Part shown: piece by piece, positions 44,029-53,452 of the stretch
Numbering within the stretch: position 1 is the first letter of the stretch
Layout of the letters: the number at the start of each line of letters is the position of its first letter
Origin: Clostridium chauvoei
GTDB lineage: Bacteria; Bacillota; Clostridia; Clostridiales; Clostridiaceae
Assembly (NCBI RefSeq): GCF_002327185.1
Contig: NZ_CP018624.1
Span: 930,001 to 994,000, forward strand
Length of the DNA: 64,000 nucleotides
Direction of reading: 5' to 3'
Notes under the pieces: model-generated
Told to the model about the DNA's origin: nothing
Database searches by the model: none
What the model saw: only the letters and a program-made list of their open reading frames with translations
Position numbers and translations under genes: made by a program

Positions 44029-44541
44029 ATTAATAAAAATTATTCTGTTAATGAAAATATAAGAGAGAGAGAAGTAAGAGTTATAGATGCAGATGGAAGT
44101 CAATTAGGCGTTATAGCTACTACGGAAGCTCTTAAGATTGCAGAAGAGAAAGAGTTAGATTTAGTAATGATTTCTCCAAGTGCTAAGCCACCAGTATGTA
44201 AAGTTATGGATTTAGGTAAATTTATATATGAGCAATCTAAAAAAGAAAAAGAAGCCAAAAAGAAACAAAAAATTACTAATGTTAAAGAAGTAAGATGTAG
44301 TCTTAACATTGAAGAACACGACATAGCAATTAAAGCTAAAAATGCTAGAAAGTTCCTATTAGACGGGGATAAGGTTAAAGTTACTGTCAGATTCAGAGGT
44401 AGAGAAGCAGAATTAGGACATTTAGGAAAGAAAATCCTTGATAATTTTGCATCAAAACTTGAAGAAGTTTGTATAGTTGAAAAACCAGCTAAACAAGAAG
44501 GTAGAAATATGACAATGATTTTAGGCCCTAAAAAAGCATAA
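44029..44541 (+). CDS. infC: Translation initiation factor IF-3, ATT start
   Basis: 170 aa. The start is ATT at 44029, seven bases after a perfect GGAGGT (44017-44022), giving the peptide [20 protein letters not shown]. The upstream in-frame GTG at 43990 and the GTG at 44020 are unsuited: the first has no ribosome site and the second overlaps it. An AUU start is the known device by which IF3 represses its own mRNA. Both IF3 domains are present, with the linker rich in Lys ([10 protein letters not shown]) and the C-terminal [20 protein letters not shown]. First gene of infC-rpmI-rplT. Confidence 0.95.
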   Translation: MNKNYSVNENIREREVRVIDADGSQLGVIATTEALKIAEEKELDLVMISPSAKPPVCKVMDLGKFIYEQSKKEKEAKKKQKITNVKEVRCSLNIEEHDIAIKAKNARKFLLDGDKVKVTVRFRGREAELGHLGKKILDNFASKLEEVCIVEKPAKQEGRNMTMILGPKKA

Positions 44542-44562
44542 TCTGAGAGGAGGATTTTTATC

Positions 44563-44760
44563 ATGCCAAAAATGAAGACACATAGAGGTGCAGCAAAAAG
44601 ATTTAAGAAGACAGGTACTGGAAGACTTAAAAGAGCTAAAGCTTTCAAGAGCCATATCTTAACAAAGAAAAGCGCTAAGAGAAAGAGAAACTTAAGAAAA
44701 ACTGCTTATGTTTCAACAACTCAAGAAAAAGCAATGAAGAAATTATTACCATATCTATAA
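44563..44760 (+). CDS. rpmI: 50S ribosomal protein L35
   Basis: 65 aa, full length and very basic. The sequence [20 protein letters not shown] is the universal L35 start, and [20 protein letters not shown] the usual end. GAGAGGAGG ribosome site 21 bases after infC. Confidence 0.98.
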   Translation: MPKMKTHRGAAKRFKKTGTGRLKRAKAFKSHILTKKSAKRKRNLRKTAYVSTTQEKAMKKLLPYL

Positions 44761-44785
44761 TATAGGTTTACAGGAGGATTAAAAT

Positions 44786-45145
44786 ATGGCAAGAGTTAAA
44801 AGAGCAGTAAACGCTCGTAAGAATCACAAAAAAGTTTTAAAGCTTGCAAAAGGATATTACGGTGGAAAAAGCAGATTATTTAAGACTGCTAATGAATCAG
44901 TAATCAGAGCTTTAAGAAATGCTTACGTTGGAAGAAGATTAAAGAAGAGAGATTTTAGAAGACTTTGGATAGCAAGAATAAATGCTGCTACAAGAATGAA
45001 TGGTCTTTCATACTCAAAATTCATAAATGGAATCAAATTAGCTGGAATTGATATGAACAGAAAGATGTTATCAGAAATAGCTATAAATGATCCAAAGGCA
45101 TTTGCTGATTTAGTAGAAGTAGCTAAGAGCCAATTAAATAAGTAA
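44786..45145 (+). CDS. rplT: 50S ribosomal protein L20
   Basis: 119 aa. [20 protein letters not shown] and the helix [20 protein letters not shown] are diagnostic. It binds 23S rRNA early in assembly and in Bacillus represses its own operon through the leader RNA. A terminator follows. Confidence 0.98.
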   Translation: MARVKRAVNARKNHKKVLKLAKGYYGGKSRLFKTANESVIRALRNAYVGRRLKKRDFRRLWIARINAATRMNGLSYSKFINGIKLAGIDMNRKMLSEIAINDPKAFADLVEVAKSQLNK

Positions 45146-45149
45146 TATA

Positions 45150-45176
45150 AATGCGACCTTTGGGTCGCATTTTTTG
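45150..45176 (+). terminator. Intrinsic terminator of the infC-rpmI-rplT operon
   Basis: AATGCGACC-TTT-GGGTCGCATT then TTTTT. Confidence 0.88.
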
Positions 45177-45290
45177 TTAATATTTTTAATGATAGAAAAT
45201 TCAAAAATAAACTTATACTTTTCCAGAAATGGTGTATAATAGTTAAGGAAGTTATAAAATAATATTACATAATACCTTTGAGGTGAGTAT

Positions 45291-46631
45291 ATGCAGTTCA
45301 AATTGAAAAAAGAAATAAAACTAAATGGAGTCCAGATTTTAGCACTAGGATTTTTAACAGTTATTTTTTTAGGTGCTATTATCTTATCACTACCTATTTC
45401 ATCAGCAAATAGAGAAAGTACTAGTTTTTTAGATTCTTTATTTACATCTACATCAGCAGTATGTGTTACAGGTCTTGTAACATTAAATACAAGTGCTCAT
45501 TGGAGTGTCTTTGGGCAAACTGTAATAATGATGTTAATTGAAATTGGAGGGTTAGGGTTTATGTCCTTTACCACCCTTATTGCTATTGTAATAGGAAAGA
45601 GAATTACATTAAGAGAAAGATTAGTAATGCAAGAAGCAATGAATACATTTAGCATTCAAGGGCTTGTTAGCATGGTAAGATATGTTTTTGGATTTACTTT
45701 TGCAGTACAACTTTTTGGAGCACTTTTAATGTCAACGCAATTTATACCTAAGTATGGACTAAAAACAGGAATATTTTACAGTATATTCCATTCAATTTCA
45801 GCTTTTTGTAATGCTGGTTTTGACTTGTTTGGTAATAGTTTAGTTGGATATTCAGACAATATTGTAATAATATTAGTTATAAGTGCGTTAATTATAATAG
45901 GTGGTATTGGATTTACAGTATGGCTTGAGATATATCACTATAAAAGTGGTAAAAGGTTAACAGTTCATGCAAAGATTGTAATACTAATGTCAGTAGTTCT
46001 TGTATTTGGTGGAGCGATTTTAATGTTTATATTTGAATGTAGGAATCCTGAAACCTTAGCTGGGATGAACTTTAAAGATAAAGTATTAAATGCATTTTTT
46101 GCATCTGTAACACCAAGAACAGCAGGATTTAATAGTATTTCAATTAATGGAATGACTATGGCTGGTAAGTTTTTAACTATATTACTTATGTTTATTGGGG
46201 GTTCACCAGGTTCTACAGCAGGAGGATTAAAAACATCAACATTTGGTATAATTATATTAACCGTAATTTCTGTAATAAAAGGAAGAGAAGATACAGAAGT
46301 ATTTGGAAGGCGTTTTGCCAAAGAGTTAGTATATAAAGCCTTTGCATTATTATTTATAGGTGTTGGACTAATAATAGTAGTAACCATGATGTTATCTTAT
46401 ACAGAAGTAGGAGCAACATTTATGGATTTACTATATGAAACAACATCAGCTTTTGGAACAGTAGGGTTAACTACTGGATTAACTCCAAATTTAAGTAACA
46501 TAGGAAAGGTGTTAATTATGTTAATGATGTACTTTGGAAGAGTAGGTCCATTAACAGTAGCGCTAGCACTAACAAGAAAAAGAAAGAAAACTGGATATAA
46601 ATATCCAGAAGGAAAGATTTTAATTGGTTAG
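45291..46631 (+). CDS. ktrB: KtrB/TrkH-family potassium transporter subunit
   Basis: 446 aa with ten or so membrane helices arranged as four MPM repeats. The four selectivity-filter segments are readable: SAVCVTGLVT, SAFCNAGFDLF, VTPRTAGFNS and SAFGTVGLTT. It forms the membrane channel of a Ktr-type K+ (Na+-linked) uptake system. The RCK partner gene starts 12 bases downstream. GAGGTGAG ribosome site. No recognisable c-di-AMP riboswitch precedes it. Confidence 0.93.
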   Translation: MQFKLKKEIKLNGVQILALGFLTVIFLGAIILSLPISSANRESTSFLDSLFTSTSAVCVTGLVTLNTSAHWSVFGQTVIMMLIEIGGLGFMSFTTLIAIVIGKRITLRERLVMQEAMNTFSIQGLVSMVRYVFGFTFAVQLFGALLMSTQFIPKYGLKTGIFYSIFHSISAFCNAGFDLFGNSLVGYSDNIVIILVISALIIIGGIGFTVWLEIYHYKSGKRLTVHAKIVILMSVVLVFGGAILMFIFECRNPETLAGMNFKDKVLNAFFASVTPRTAGFNSISINGMTMAGKFLTILLMFIGGSPGSTAGGLKTSTFGIIILTVISVIKGREDTEVFGRRFAKELVYKAFALLFIGVGLIIVVTMMLSYTEVGATFMDLLYETTSAFGTVGLTTGLTPNLSNIGKVLIMLMMYFGRVGPLTVALALTRKRKKTGYKYPEGKILIG

Positions 46632-46643
46632 GGGAGAAAAAAT

Positions 46644-47312
46644 ATGGCAAATAAACAATTTGTAGTATTAGGTTTAGGTAGATTTGGTCATTCAGTAGCT
46701 AAAACTTTATATGCTTTAGGTAATGATGTATTAGCGATAGATATGGATGAAGATTTAGTTCAAGAAATTTCAGATAGTGTAACTCATGCAGTTCAATTAG
46801 ATGCAACTGATGAAAATGCTTTAAGATCTTTAGGAATTAGAAATTTTGATGTAGCAGTAGTAACAATAGGTTCAAACATTCAAGCTAGTGTAATGGCAAC
46901 ATTACTAGTAAAAGAATTAGGCGTTAAATATATAATAGCAAAAGGTCATAGTGATTTACACGCTAAAGTTTTATATAAAATAGGTGCAGATAGAGTTGTA
47001 TTACCTGAAAAAGATATGGGGGTAAGAGTTGCACATAATCTAGTATCTGCAAGCATATTAGACTATATAGAACTTTCTCCAGATTATAGTATCATGGAAA
47101 TACAAGCGTTAGATGAGTGGGATGGAAAAACTCTTGATGAGTTAAGACTTAGAAGTAAGTATGGAATAAATGTAATGGCTATAAAAAATGGTGATGAAAT
47201 TAATTTAACACCATCTGCAGATGATAGAGTTAATGCTAAAGATGTAATAGTCGCTATTGGATCAGCTGAAGACTTAAGTAAATTAGAAGGCGTAATTGTT
47301 AAATTAAATTAA
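46644..47312 (+). CDS. ktrA: KtrA/TrkA-family regulatory RCK protein
   Basis: 222 aa. N-terminal RCK_N domain with the GLGRFGHSVAKTLYALGNDV nucleotide loop and the DATDENALRSLGIRNFD turn, then an RCK_C (TrkA-C) domain from about 140, ending ILDYIELSPD...GSAEDLSKLEG. It gates KtrB in response to ATP/ADP and, in many Firmicutes, c-di-AMP through the C domain. GGGGAG site, 12 bases after ktrB. Confidence 0.94.
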   Translation: MANKQFVVLGLGRFGHSVAKTLYALGNDVLAIDMDEDLVQEISDSVTHAVQLDATDENALRSLGIRNFDVAVVTIGSNIQASVMATLLVKELGVKYIIAKGHSDLHAKVLYKIGADRVVLPEKDMGVRVAHNLVSASILDYIELSPDYSIMEIQALDEWDGKTLDELRLRSKYGINVMAIKNGDEINLTPSADDRVNAKDVIVAIGSAEDLSKLEGVIVKLN

Positions 47313-47323
47313 CGAGGTGCAAA

Positions 47324-48106
47324 TTGATTTATATAGAAAGTAAAGATAATGCTTTATTTAAAGCAACTAAGAAATTAAAAGAAAAGAAAAATAGAATTAA
47401 AGAAGGTAAATATATAATTGAAGGCTTTAGGTTAATAGAAGAAGCTTTTAAGGCAAATTTACAAGTTGAATATATTATTTTATCAGAAGATTCTAAAGAA
47501 AAGTTAAATGAATACTTAGAAGAATATATAGATAAAGATAGTAAAATATATGTTGTTAATAATAATTTAATAATGCAACTTACATCTACGGAACATCCAC
47601 AAGGTGTTGTTGCAGTTGTAAAAAATAGAGAATTACCTCAAGAAATAAAGGGAGATTTCTATCTTTTATGTGACAAGGTTCAAGATCCAGGAAATCTAGG
47701 AACTATAATAAGAACAGCTCATGCTGCAGGAGTAGATGGAATAATATTAACTAAGGGCACCGTTGACATATATAATGACAAAACTATAAGATCAACAATG
47801 GGATCTATATTTTATGTGCCAATAGTATATGAGGATGAAGATTTAACATTTTTAAAAAAGCTAAAGGATAATGGATTTAAACTTGTAGCAACATCCTTAG
47901 AGGAATCTAAGGACTTCTTTAAGGAAGATTTAAAAGGAAAGATAATTTTATCTGTAGGAAATGAAGGAAATGGAATAAGTGATGAAATTTTTTCAAAAGC
48001 AGATAAAAAAGTTAAAATTCCTATGCCAGGTGGAGCAGAATCTTTAAACGTGGCAATTGCTACATCTATTATATTATTTGAAAAAGTTAGACAAAATCTA
48101 CAATAG
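47324..48106 (+). CDS. SPOUT-family (TrmH/SpoU) RNA methyltransferase
   Basis: 260 aa, TTG start with GAGGTG 7 bases upstream (47314-47319). An N-terminal substrate-binding domain of L30e type is followed by the SpoU methylase domain with all three knot motifs: VQDPGNLGTIIRTAHAAG, LSVGNEGNGIS and IPMPGGAESLNVAIATSI. It probably 2'-O-methylates rRNA (YsgA-like/RlmB-like); tRNA cannot be excluded. It lies just upstream of the pheST T-box; in Firmicutes a YsgA-type gene next to pheST is common. Confidence 0.9.
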   Translation: MIYIESKDNALFKATKKLKEKKNRIKEGKYIIEGFRLIEEAFKANLQVEYIILSEDSKEKLNEYLEEYIDKDSKIYVVNNNLIMQLTSTEHPQGVVAVVKNRELPQEIKGDFYLLCDKVQDPGNLGTIIRTAHAAGVDGIILTKGTVDIYNDKTIRSTMGSIFYVPIVYEDEDLTFLKKLKDNGFKLVATSLEESKDFFKEDLKGKIILSVGNEGNGISDEIFSKADKKVKIPMPGGAESLNVAIATSIILFEKVRQNLQ

Positions 48107-48180
48107 TTTATTATATAAAAAGTTTCTATTGAATTTAATTAGCTTTATTTGTATAATAAGTTGTAAATAAATATGTAAAG

Positions 48181-48420
48181 ACAGTGAATGAGAGAGTAGA
48201 TATAATAAATTTTTCAGGGAGAAATGGTCTTAGACTGAAAGCCATTTTAAAAGGAATTATATTGAAGTTCCCTCAGGAGTCCTAGCTATGAAATTATAGT
48301 AGTTGCTAGCGGTAGTACCGTTATTTAAATTAAGTTGGGTTTTAAATATTATAAATTTAAAACCAATTAGGGTGGTAACGCGGATACTCCGTCCCTTTAT
48401 AGGGATGGAGTTTTTTTATA
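48181..48420 (+). promoter_or_regulatory. T-box leader of pheST
   Basis: The T-box TTAGGGTGGTAACGCGG is at 48367-48383, and a TTC triplet at 48268-48270 (in GAAGTTCCC) fits a phenylalanine specifier. The terminator ACTCCGTCCC-TTTAT-AGGGATGGAGT with a T run is at 48386-48418. Uncharged tRNA-Phe should turn the operon on. Confidence 0.93.
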
Positions 48421-48480
48421 CGCAAAATTAATTATTAAAACTGTTTTTAGTATTAATTAATAAATAAGGAGGACATAAAA

Positions 48481-49500
48481 ATGCAAGAAAAACTAATAGC
48501 AATTAAAGAAGCTGCATTTAAAGAATTACAAGAAGTTAATAATAGTGCAGCACTTGAAGAAATTAGAGTTAAGTATTTAGGTAAAAAAGGAGAATTAACT
48601 ACTATATTAAGAGGCATGGGAGCTTTATCAGCTGAAGAAAGACCAGTTGTAGGTAAGCTTGTAAATGTAGTTAAAAAAGAAGTAGAAGATAAAATTGAAG
48701 ATACTTCAAGACAAATTAAAGAAAAGGAAAAGAATGCTAAGCTGGCATCAGAGGTAATAGATATATCTCTTCCAGGTAAGAAAAATGTTATAGGTAAAAG
48801 ACATCCATTAGATTTAACACTAGAAAGTATGAAGAATATCTTTATATCAATGGGCTTTACAGTAGAAGAGGGGCCAGAAGTAGAGTTAGACCATTATAAT
48901 TTTGAAGCTTTAAATATACCAAAGAATCATCCTGCAAGAAGTGAACAAGATACTTTTTACATAAATGATAGTTTAGTATTAAGAACTCAAACTTCACCAG
49001 TTCAAATAAGAGTTATGGAAGATCAAAAACCACCAATAAAGATGATAGCACCAGGTAAAGTATATAGATCAGATGCTGTTGATGCAACACACTCTCCAAT
49101 TTTTTATCAAATGGAAGGTCTAGTTATAGACAAAGGAGTAACTTTTGCAGATCTTAAAGGAACTTTAGAATTATTTGCAAAGAAAATGTTTGGAGATAAA
49201 GTTAAAACTAAGTTTAGACCACATCATTTCCCATTTACAGAACCATCAGCAGAAATGGATGCTACATGTTTCGTATGTCAAGGTGAAGGATGTAGAGTAT
49301 GCAAAGGTAGTGGATGGATAGAACTACTAGGATGCGGTATGGTTCATCCTCAAGTTTTAAGAAATTGTGGAATAGATCCTGAAGTGTACAGTGGATTTGC
49401 TTTTGGATTTGGTGTAGATAGAATGGTTATGCTTAAATATGGAATAGATGATATTAGATTATTATATGAAAGTGATATGAGATTCTTAAATCAATTTTAG
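48481..49500 (+). CDS. pheS: Phenylalanyl-tRNA synthetase alpha subunit
   Basis: 339 aa. Class II motifs: [20 protein letters not shown] region, motif 2 with [10 protein letters not shown] and [20 protein letters not shown], and motif 3 in [20 protein letters not shown]. The zinc-like cluster C-F-V-C...C-R-V-C is visible at about residues 262-273. Catalytic half of the alpha2-beta2 enzyme. AAGGAGG site; the T-box leader upstream controls both subunits. Confidence 0.97.
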   Translation: MQEKLIAIKEAAFKELQEVNNSAALEEIRVKYLGKKGELTTILRGMGALSAEERPVVGKLVNVVKKEVEDKIEDTSRQIKEKEKNAKLASEVIDISLPGKKNVIGKRHPLDLTLESMKNIFISMGFTVEEGPEVELDHYNFEALNIPKNHPARSEQDTFYINDSLVLRTQTSPVQIRVMEDQKPPIKMIAPGKVYRSDAVDATHSPIFYQMEGLVIDKGVTFADLKGTLELFAKKMFGDKVKTKFRPHHFPFTEPSAEMDATCFVCQGEGCRVCKGSGWIELLGCGMVHPQVLRNCGIDPEVYSGFAFGFGVDRMVMLKYGIDDIRLLYESDMRFLNQF

Positions 49501-49515
49501 TAGGAGGTAAAAGAG

Positions 49516-51894
49516 ATGAAAGTACCATTTAATTGGTTAAAAGATTACGTAGAAGTAAATATAGATGCAAAAGAATTAGGAGATAAATTAACTTTATCAG
49601 GTTCAGCAGTAGAAGAGGTAATAATACAAGGAGATACAATAAAAAATGTTGTAACTTGTAAACTTGTAGAAATAACTCAACATCCAGATGCAGATAAGTT
49701 AAAGATATGTCAAGTTGATATAGGAGCTGAAGAGCCTATACAAATAGTTACAGCAGCAACTAATATGAAGGAACAGGATATAGTACCTGTAGCTCTTCAT
49801 AAGTCAATACTTGCTGATGGAACAGAAATTAAAAAAGGTAAATTAAGAGGTATAGTTTCAAATGGTATGTTCTGTTCAGAAGAAGAACTTGGAATAGCTG
49901 GAGATGAACCAGTACATGGATTAATGATTTTACCACAAGATGCACCTATAGGAATGGATATTAAAGAATATTTAGGACTTAATAAGGCGATATTAGATTT
50001 TGAGATAACATCAAATAGACCTGATTGTTTAAGTATTTTAGGTATGGCAAGAGAAACAGCTGCTACAATAAGATCAACTTATAAGATGCCAAACTTTACT
50101 TATACTGTTAAAAATTCAGCTAACATTAATGATGAATTAAAAGTAGAAGTTAAAGATGAATTATGTAAAAGATATATGGCAAGAGGAGTTAAGAATGTAA
50201 AAGTAGCTCCATCACCATCATGGATGCAAGAAAGACTTTTAGAAGCTGGAGTTAGACCTATAAACAACATAGTTGACATAACTAATTTTGTTATGCTTGA
50301 ACTAGGGGAACCAATGCATGCTTTTGATAAGAGAGAAATAAAAAGCAATAAAATAGTTGTTTCTAGAGCTAATGCAGGAGAAAAATTTACAACTTTAGAT
50401 GAAATAGAAAGAGAATTAGATGAAAGTTTTTTATGTATAAAGGATGATAATAATACAATAGCTTTAGCTGGAATAATGGGTGGATTAAACTCAGAAATAA
50501 AAGAAGATACTACAGAAGTTGTATTTGAATGTGCAAACTTTGATGGTACTAATATAAGAGTTAATTCAAAGAAATTAAATTTAAGAACTGAAAGTTCATC
50601 AAGATTTGAAAAAGATATAGATCCAAATTTAGCTGCTTTAGCTTTAGATAGAGCTTGTGCTTTAATTGAAGAATTAGAGTGCGGTGAAATAATGGAAGGC
50701 ACAATTGATTTATATAATAATAAAAAAGAAGTTGAAGGTATAACAGTAGATTCAAATTGGATAAATACTTTTTTAGGAACTGATATATCTAAAGAAGAAA
50801 TGAAAAGATGTTTAGATTCATTAGATTTAGATACAGTTATTGAAGGCGAAAATTTAGTTGTAACTATTCCAACCTTTAGAATTGATATAGCAATTAAAGA
50901 AGATATTGCAGAAGAAATAGCAAGAATATATGGATATGACAATATTCCTACAACTATATTTAAGGTTTCAACAGAAAGAGAGCCAAAATATAAGGAGGAA
51001 TTATTAACAGAAAATGTAATAGACACTATGATTTCAAGTGGACTTAATCAATCAATAAGCTATTCCTTTGTTTCACCAAAGGTTTTTGATAAAATTAAAT
51101 TACCTGTAGATAGTGAACTTAGAAATGTAGTTAAAATTAAAAATCCTCTTGGGGAAGATTACTCAGTAATGAGAACTACAACTATTCATTCAATGATGGA
51201 ATGTTTAGGTAGAAACTATTCAAGAAATAATGATTATGTAAGATTATTTGAAGTTGGAAAGGTATATATTCCAAATGAAGATGAAACTAAATTACCTAAA
51301 GAGAAAAATATATTAACTATAGGTATATATGGTGAATGTGATTATCTAGATCTTAAGGGAATAGTAGAAAATGTTATAGATAGACTTGGGGTAATTAAAG
51401 CTTCATATGTAAGAGAAGCAGAAAATACAAGTTACCATCCAGGAAAGACAGCTGCATTAATGGTAGGTAAAGTTAAAGCCGGTGTTTTAGGAGAAATTCA
51501 TCCAGATGTAACTGAAGAGTATGGGGTAGATGTAGATTGTTATGTAGCTGAATTAGATTTAGATGTGTTATTTAATAATTCAGAAATTACAAAAAGCTAT
51601 AAACCACTTCCAAAATTCCCAGCAGTAACAAGGGATATCGCATTATTAGTTAATGATGAAACTTTAGTTCAAGAAATTGAAGATACTATAAGAAAAGCTG
51701 GTGGAAACTTAGTTGAAAAAGTTAAACTATTTGATATCTATAAGGGTAGTCAAATACCAGAAGGCAAAAAGAGTATTGCTTATGCAATAGCATATAGAGA
51801 TGAGAAAAAGACATTAACTGATAAAGATGTAAATAAAGTTCATGATAAAATATTAAGAAGCCTTGAGTATAAATTAGGTGCAACTTTAAGATAA
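49516..51894 (+). CDS. pheT: Phenylalanyl-tRNA synthetase beta subunit
   Basis: 792 aa, normal length. Domain order: EMAP/tRNA-binding ([20 protein letters not shown], about 55-150), B3/B4 editing region ([20 protein letters not shown], then ...[10 protein letters not shown]), B5 with metal ligands, then the C-terminal FDX-ACB anticodon-binding domain ([20 protein letters not shown]). TAGGAGG site 16 bases after pheS; a terminator follows. Confidence 0.97.
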   Translation: MKVPFNWLKDYVEVNIDAKELGDKLTLSGSAVEEVIIQGDTIKNVVTCKLVEITQHPDADKLKICQVDIGAEEPIQIVTAATNMKEQDIVPVALHKSILADGTEIKKGKLRGIVSNGMFCSEEELGIAGDEPVHGLMILPQDAPIGMDIKEYLGLNKAILDFEITSNRPDCLSILGMARETAATIRSTYKMPNFTYTVKNSANINDELKVEVKDELCKRYMARGVKNVKVAPSPSWMQERLLEAGVRPINNIVDITNFVMLELGEPMHAFDKREIKSNKIVVSRANAGEKFTTLDEIERELDESFLCIKDDNNTIALAGIMGGLNSEIKEDTTEVVFECANFDGTNIRVNSKKLNLRTESSSRFEKDIDPNLAALALDRACALIEELECGEIMEGTIDLYNNKKEVEGITVDSNWINTFLGTDISKEEMKRCLDSLDLDTVIEGENLVVTIPTFRIDIAIKEDIAEEIARIYGYDNIPTTIFKVSTEREPKYKEELLTENVIDTMISSGLNQSISYSFVSPKVFDKIKLPVDSELRNVVKIKNPLGEDYSVMRTTTIHSMMECLGRNYSRNNDYVRLFEVGKVYIPNEDETKLPKEKNILTIGIYGECDYLDLKGIVENVIDRLGVIKASYVREAENTSYHPGKTAALMVGKVKAGVLGEIHPDVTEEYGVDVDCYVAELDLDVLFNNSEITKSYKPLPKFPAVTRDIALLVNDETLVQEIEDTIRKAGGNLVEKVKLFDIYKGSQIPEGKKSIAYAIAYRDEKKTLTDKDVNKVHDKILRSLEYKLGATLR

Positions 51895-51904
51895 TTAAAG
51901 AATA

Positions 51905-51943
51905 AAAGGAGTTTAATTGAAAGATAATTAAACTCCTTTTTAA
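51905..51943 (+). terminator. Intrinsic terminator after pheT
   Basis: AAAGGAGTTTAATT ... AATTAAACTCCTTT with a T run. Confidence 0.85.
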
Positions 51944-52057
51944 TTATTAAATAAAGTGATTTTACATTCTTAAATTTTCTTAAATAGTAATTTCATATAT
52001 ATTGGTTTTATGGTAAAATATAATAAGCTACAGTTTAAAATGTTTATGAGGTGTAAT

Positions 52058-52681
52058 ATGAATACGGTAACGATTAAGATAAATGGAGTAGAATATAATT
52101 TAAAAGGAAGAGAAAACCAAGAATACTTAGTGCAAGTTGCAAAATACGTAGATGGAAAAGTAAAAGATATTATGTCAAATAATAAAAAACTTAGTTCTAC
52201 TGCAGCTGCTACCCTTGCTTCTTTAAACATTGCAGATGAATTGTTTAAAGCTGATATAGAAATAGAAGCTTTAATTAAGGAACGTAATACTAATGAAGAA
52301 AAAAAGATAATTTTTAGTGAACGAGTAAAAGAAATAAAAAATGAATGTGATAAGATAATAAGTGAAAAAGATAAAGAAATTGAAAAATTAAAAGAGATAA
52401 TATCTTTAATGAAAGAAAAAGCAGAAGAGGAAGTAAAAAAAGCACAAGATAGTAATGAATATAAAGAAAAGTTTGAAAAACTTGGACAAGAAGTTACTAT
52501 AATGGAAGAAGAAATAAAGAAAAATCTTAAAATGAAACAATTACTTGAACAAAGAAATAAAGAAATAAAATTCCAACTTCAAAATTCAAAGTATAAAATT
52601 TTAGATTTAGAAAATAAACTTATAGAGGCTCAAATATCTTTAGCAAAAGAAAGAAAAGATAAGAATGTGTTACTTAAGTAA
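52058..52681 (+). CDS. zapA: Cell division protein ZapA with a long coiled coil
   Basis: 207 aa from ATG 52058, with GAGGTG directly upstream; the frame is open back to 52010, but the extra residues look unlike ZapA. The N-terminal ZapA domain (NTVTIKINGVEYNLKGRENQ, then YLVQVAKYVDGKVKDIM) binds and bundles FtsZ at the division ring. Residues about 85-205 are a long coiled coil, giving a protein about twice the length of Bacillus ZapA, a form I know from clostridia. It ends with a terminator. Confidence 0.9.
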   Translation: MNTVTIKINGVEYNLKGRENQEYLVQVAKYVDGKVKDIMSNNKKLSSTAAATLASLNIADELFKADIEIEALIKERNTNEEKKIIFSERVKEIKNECDKIISEKDKEIEKLKEIISLMKEKAEEEVKKAQDSNEYKEKFEKLGQEVTIMEEEIKKNLKMKQLLEQRNKEIKFQLQNSKYKILDLENKLIEAQISLAKERKDKNVLLK

Positions 52682-52704
52682 AAAAGCAACTAAAGATTTG
52701 ATTT

Positions 52705-52738
52705 AAAAAGGTAGAAAATTGAATTTCTACCTTTTTAT
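52705..52738 (+). terminator. Terminator after zapA
   Basis: AAAAAGGTAGAAA-ATTGAA-TTTCTACCTTTTT, usable in both directions. Confidence 0.82.
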
Positions 52739-52758
52739 TTATTTTATAACATCATTTC

Positions 52759-53247
52759 CTAGAAATCGTAAATTGTTGCAGTATCTTTTTCTAATTCGTT
52801 AACCTTAATTTGTATAGGTTTAATCTTAGATGCATCAGTAGCTTCTATTAATATAAGTTTTTCATTATTATTAGCAGTATTTTCTTCTGTATTTGCAGAA
52901 ATTAAAAGTTTTGAATCTTCAATTTTAAAGTCTAAATCAATAAAAGCATTACTTTTTCCATTAAAATATAAATATTGTTTATACTCTTCAGCAATTTGAA
53001 ATCCATATATTCCACGATTAGTAGATTTATTTTCAAGCAAACCTTTTAAAGAAGAGTCTGTTAAAGTATCTAAATTAATTTCTTTTATTAATAACCCATC
53101 CTTAGAAAAGTCTTTTAAAATAGTTTCGGTTTGAATCCTGCTTTTCTTTTCAGAAATTATAGAGGAGTTTTTTGAACAAGCTACAGATAGGAATAATAAA
53201 GTAATTAAAATAAAGCTAAGCAAACTTGAATTAATTAGTTTCTTCAT
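52759..53247 (-). CDS. Lipoprotein of unknown function
   Basis: 162 aa from ATG 53247 (GGAGGT at the right distance). The signal peptide ends in lipobox LSVAC (Cys24), so the mature protein is membrane-tethered outside. The rest is a mixed alpha/beta domain with no known motif and no cysteines (KDFSKDGLLIKEINLDTLTD ... ANTEENTANNNEKLILIEAT). Convergent with zapA; function not recognised. Confidence 0.78.
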   Translation of the reverse strand: MKKLINSSLLSFILITLLFLSVACSKNSSIISEKKSRIQTETILKDFSKDGLLIKEINLDTLTDSSLKGLLENKSTNRGIYGFQIAEEYKQYLYFNGKSNAFIDLDFKIEDSKLLISANTEENTANNNEKLILIEATDASKIKPIQIKVNELEKDTATIYDF

Positions 53248-53452
53248 GATAACCTCCAAATTAATTAATTTTAATAAATATAATAGCTTATGGATTAATT
53301 ATACATAATTTTAAAAATAAGTAAAGTAATTATAAGAAAAGCTATGTTAATGTATGATAACATAGAAAAAAACTTTATTTTGTGTTATATATAATTAGTA
53401 GAAGTTAAAAATACCAATAAAATTATAGAGTACATTAAATAGGAGAATTTTT

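Noticed and set aside
50100-51026. 308-residue reverse-strand open frame inside pheT
   Set aside because: It is a shadow of the A/T-rich pheT codons: Ser/Phe/Leu-rich, without a ribosome site, and pheT is certain.
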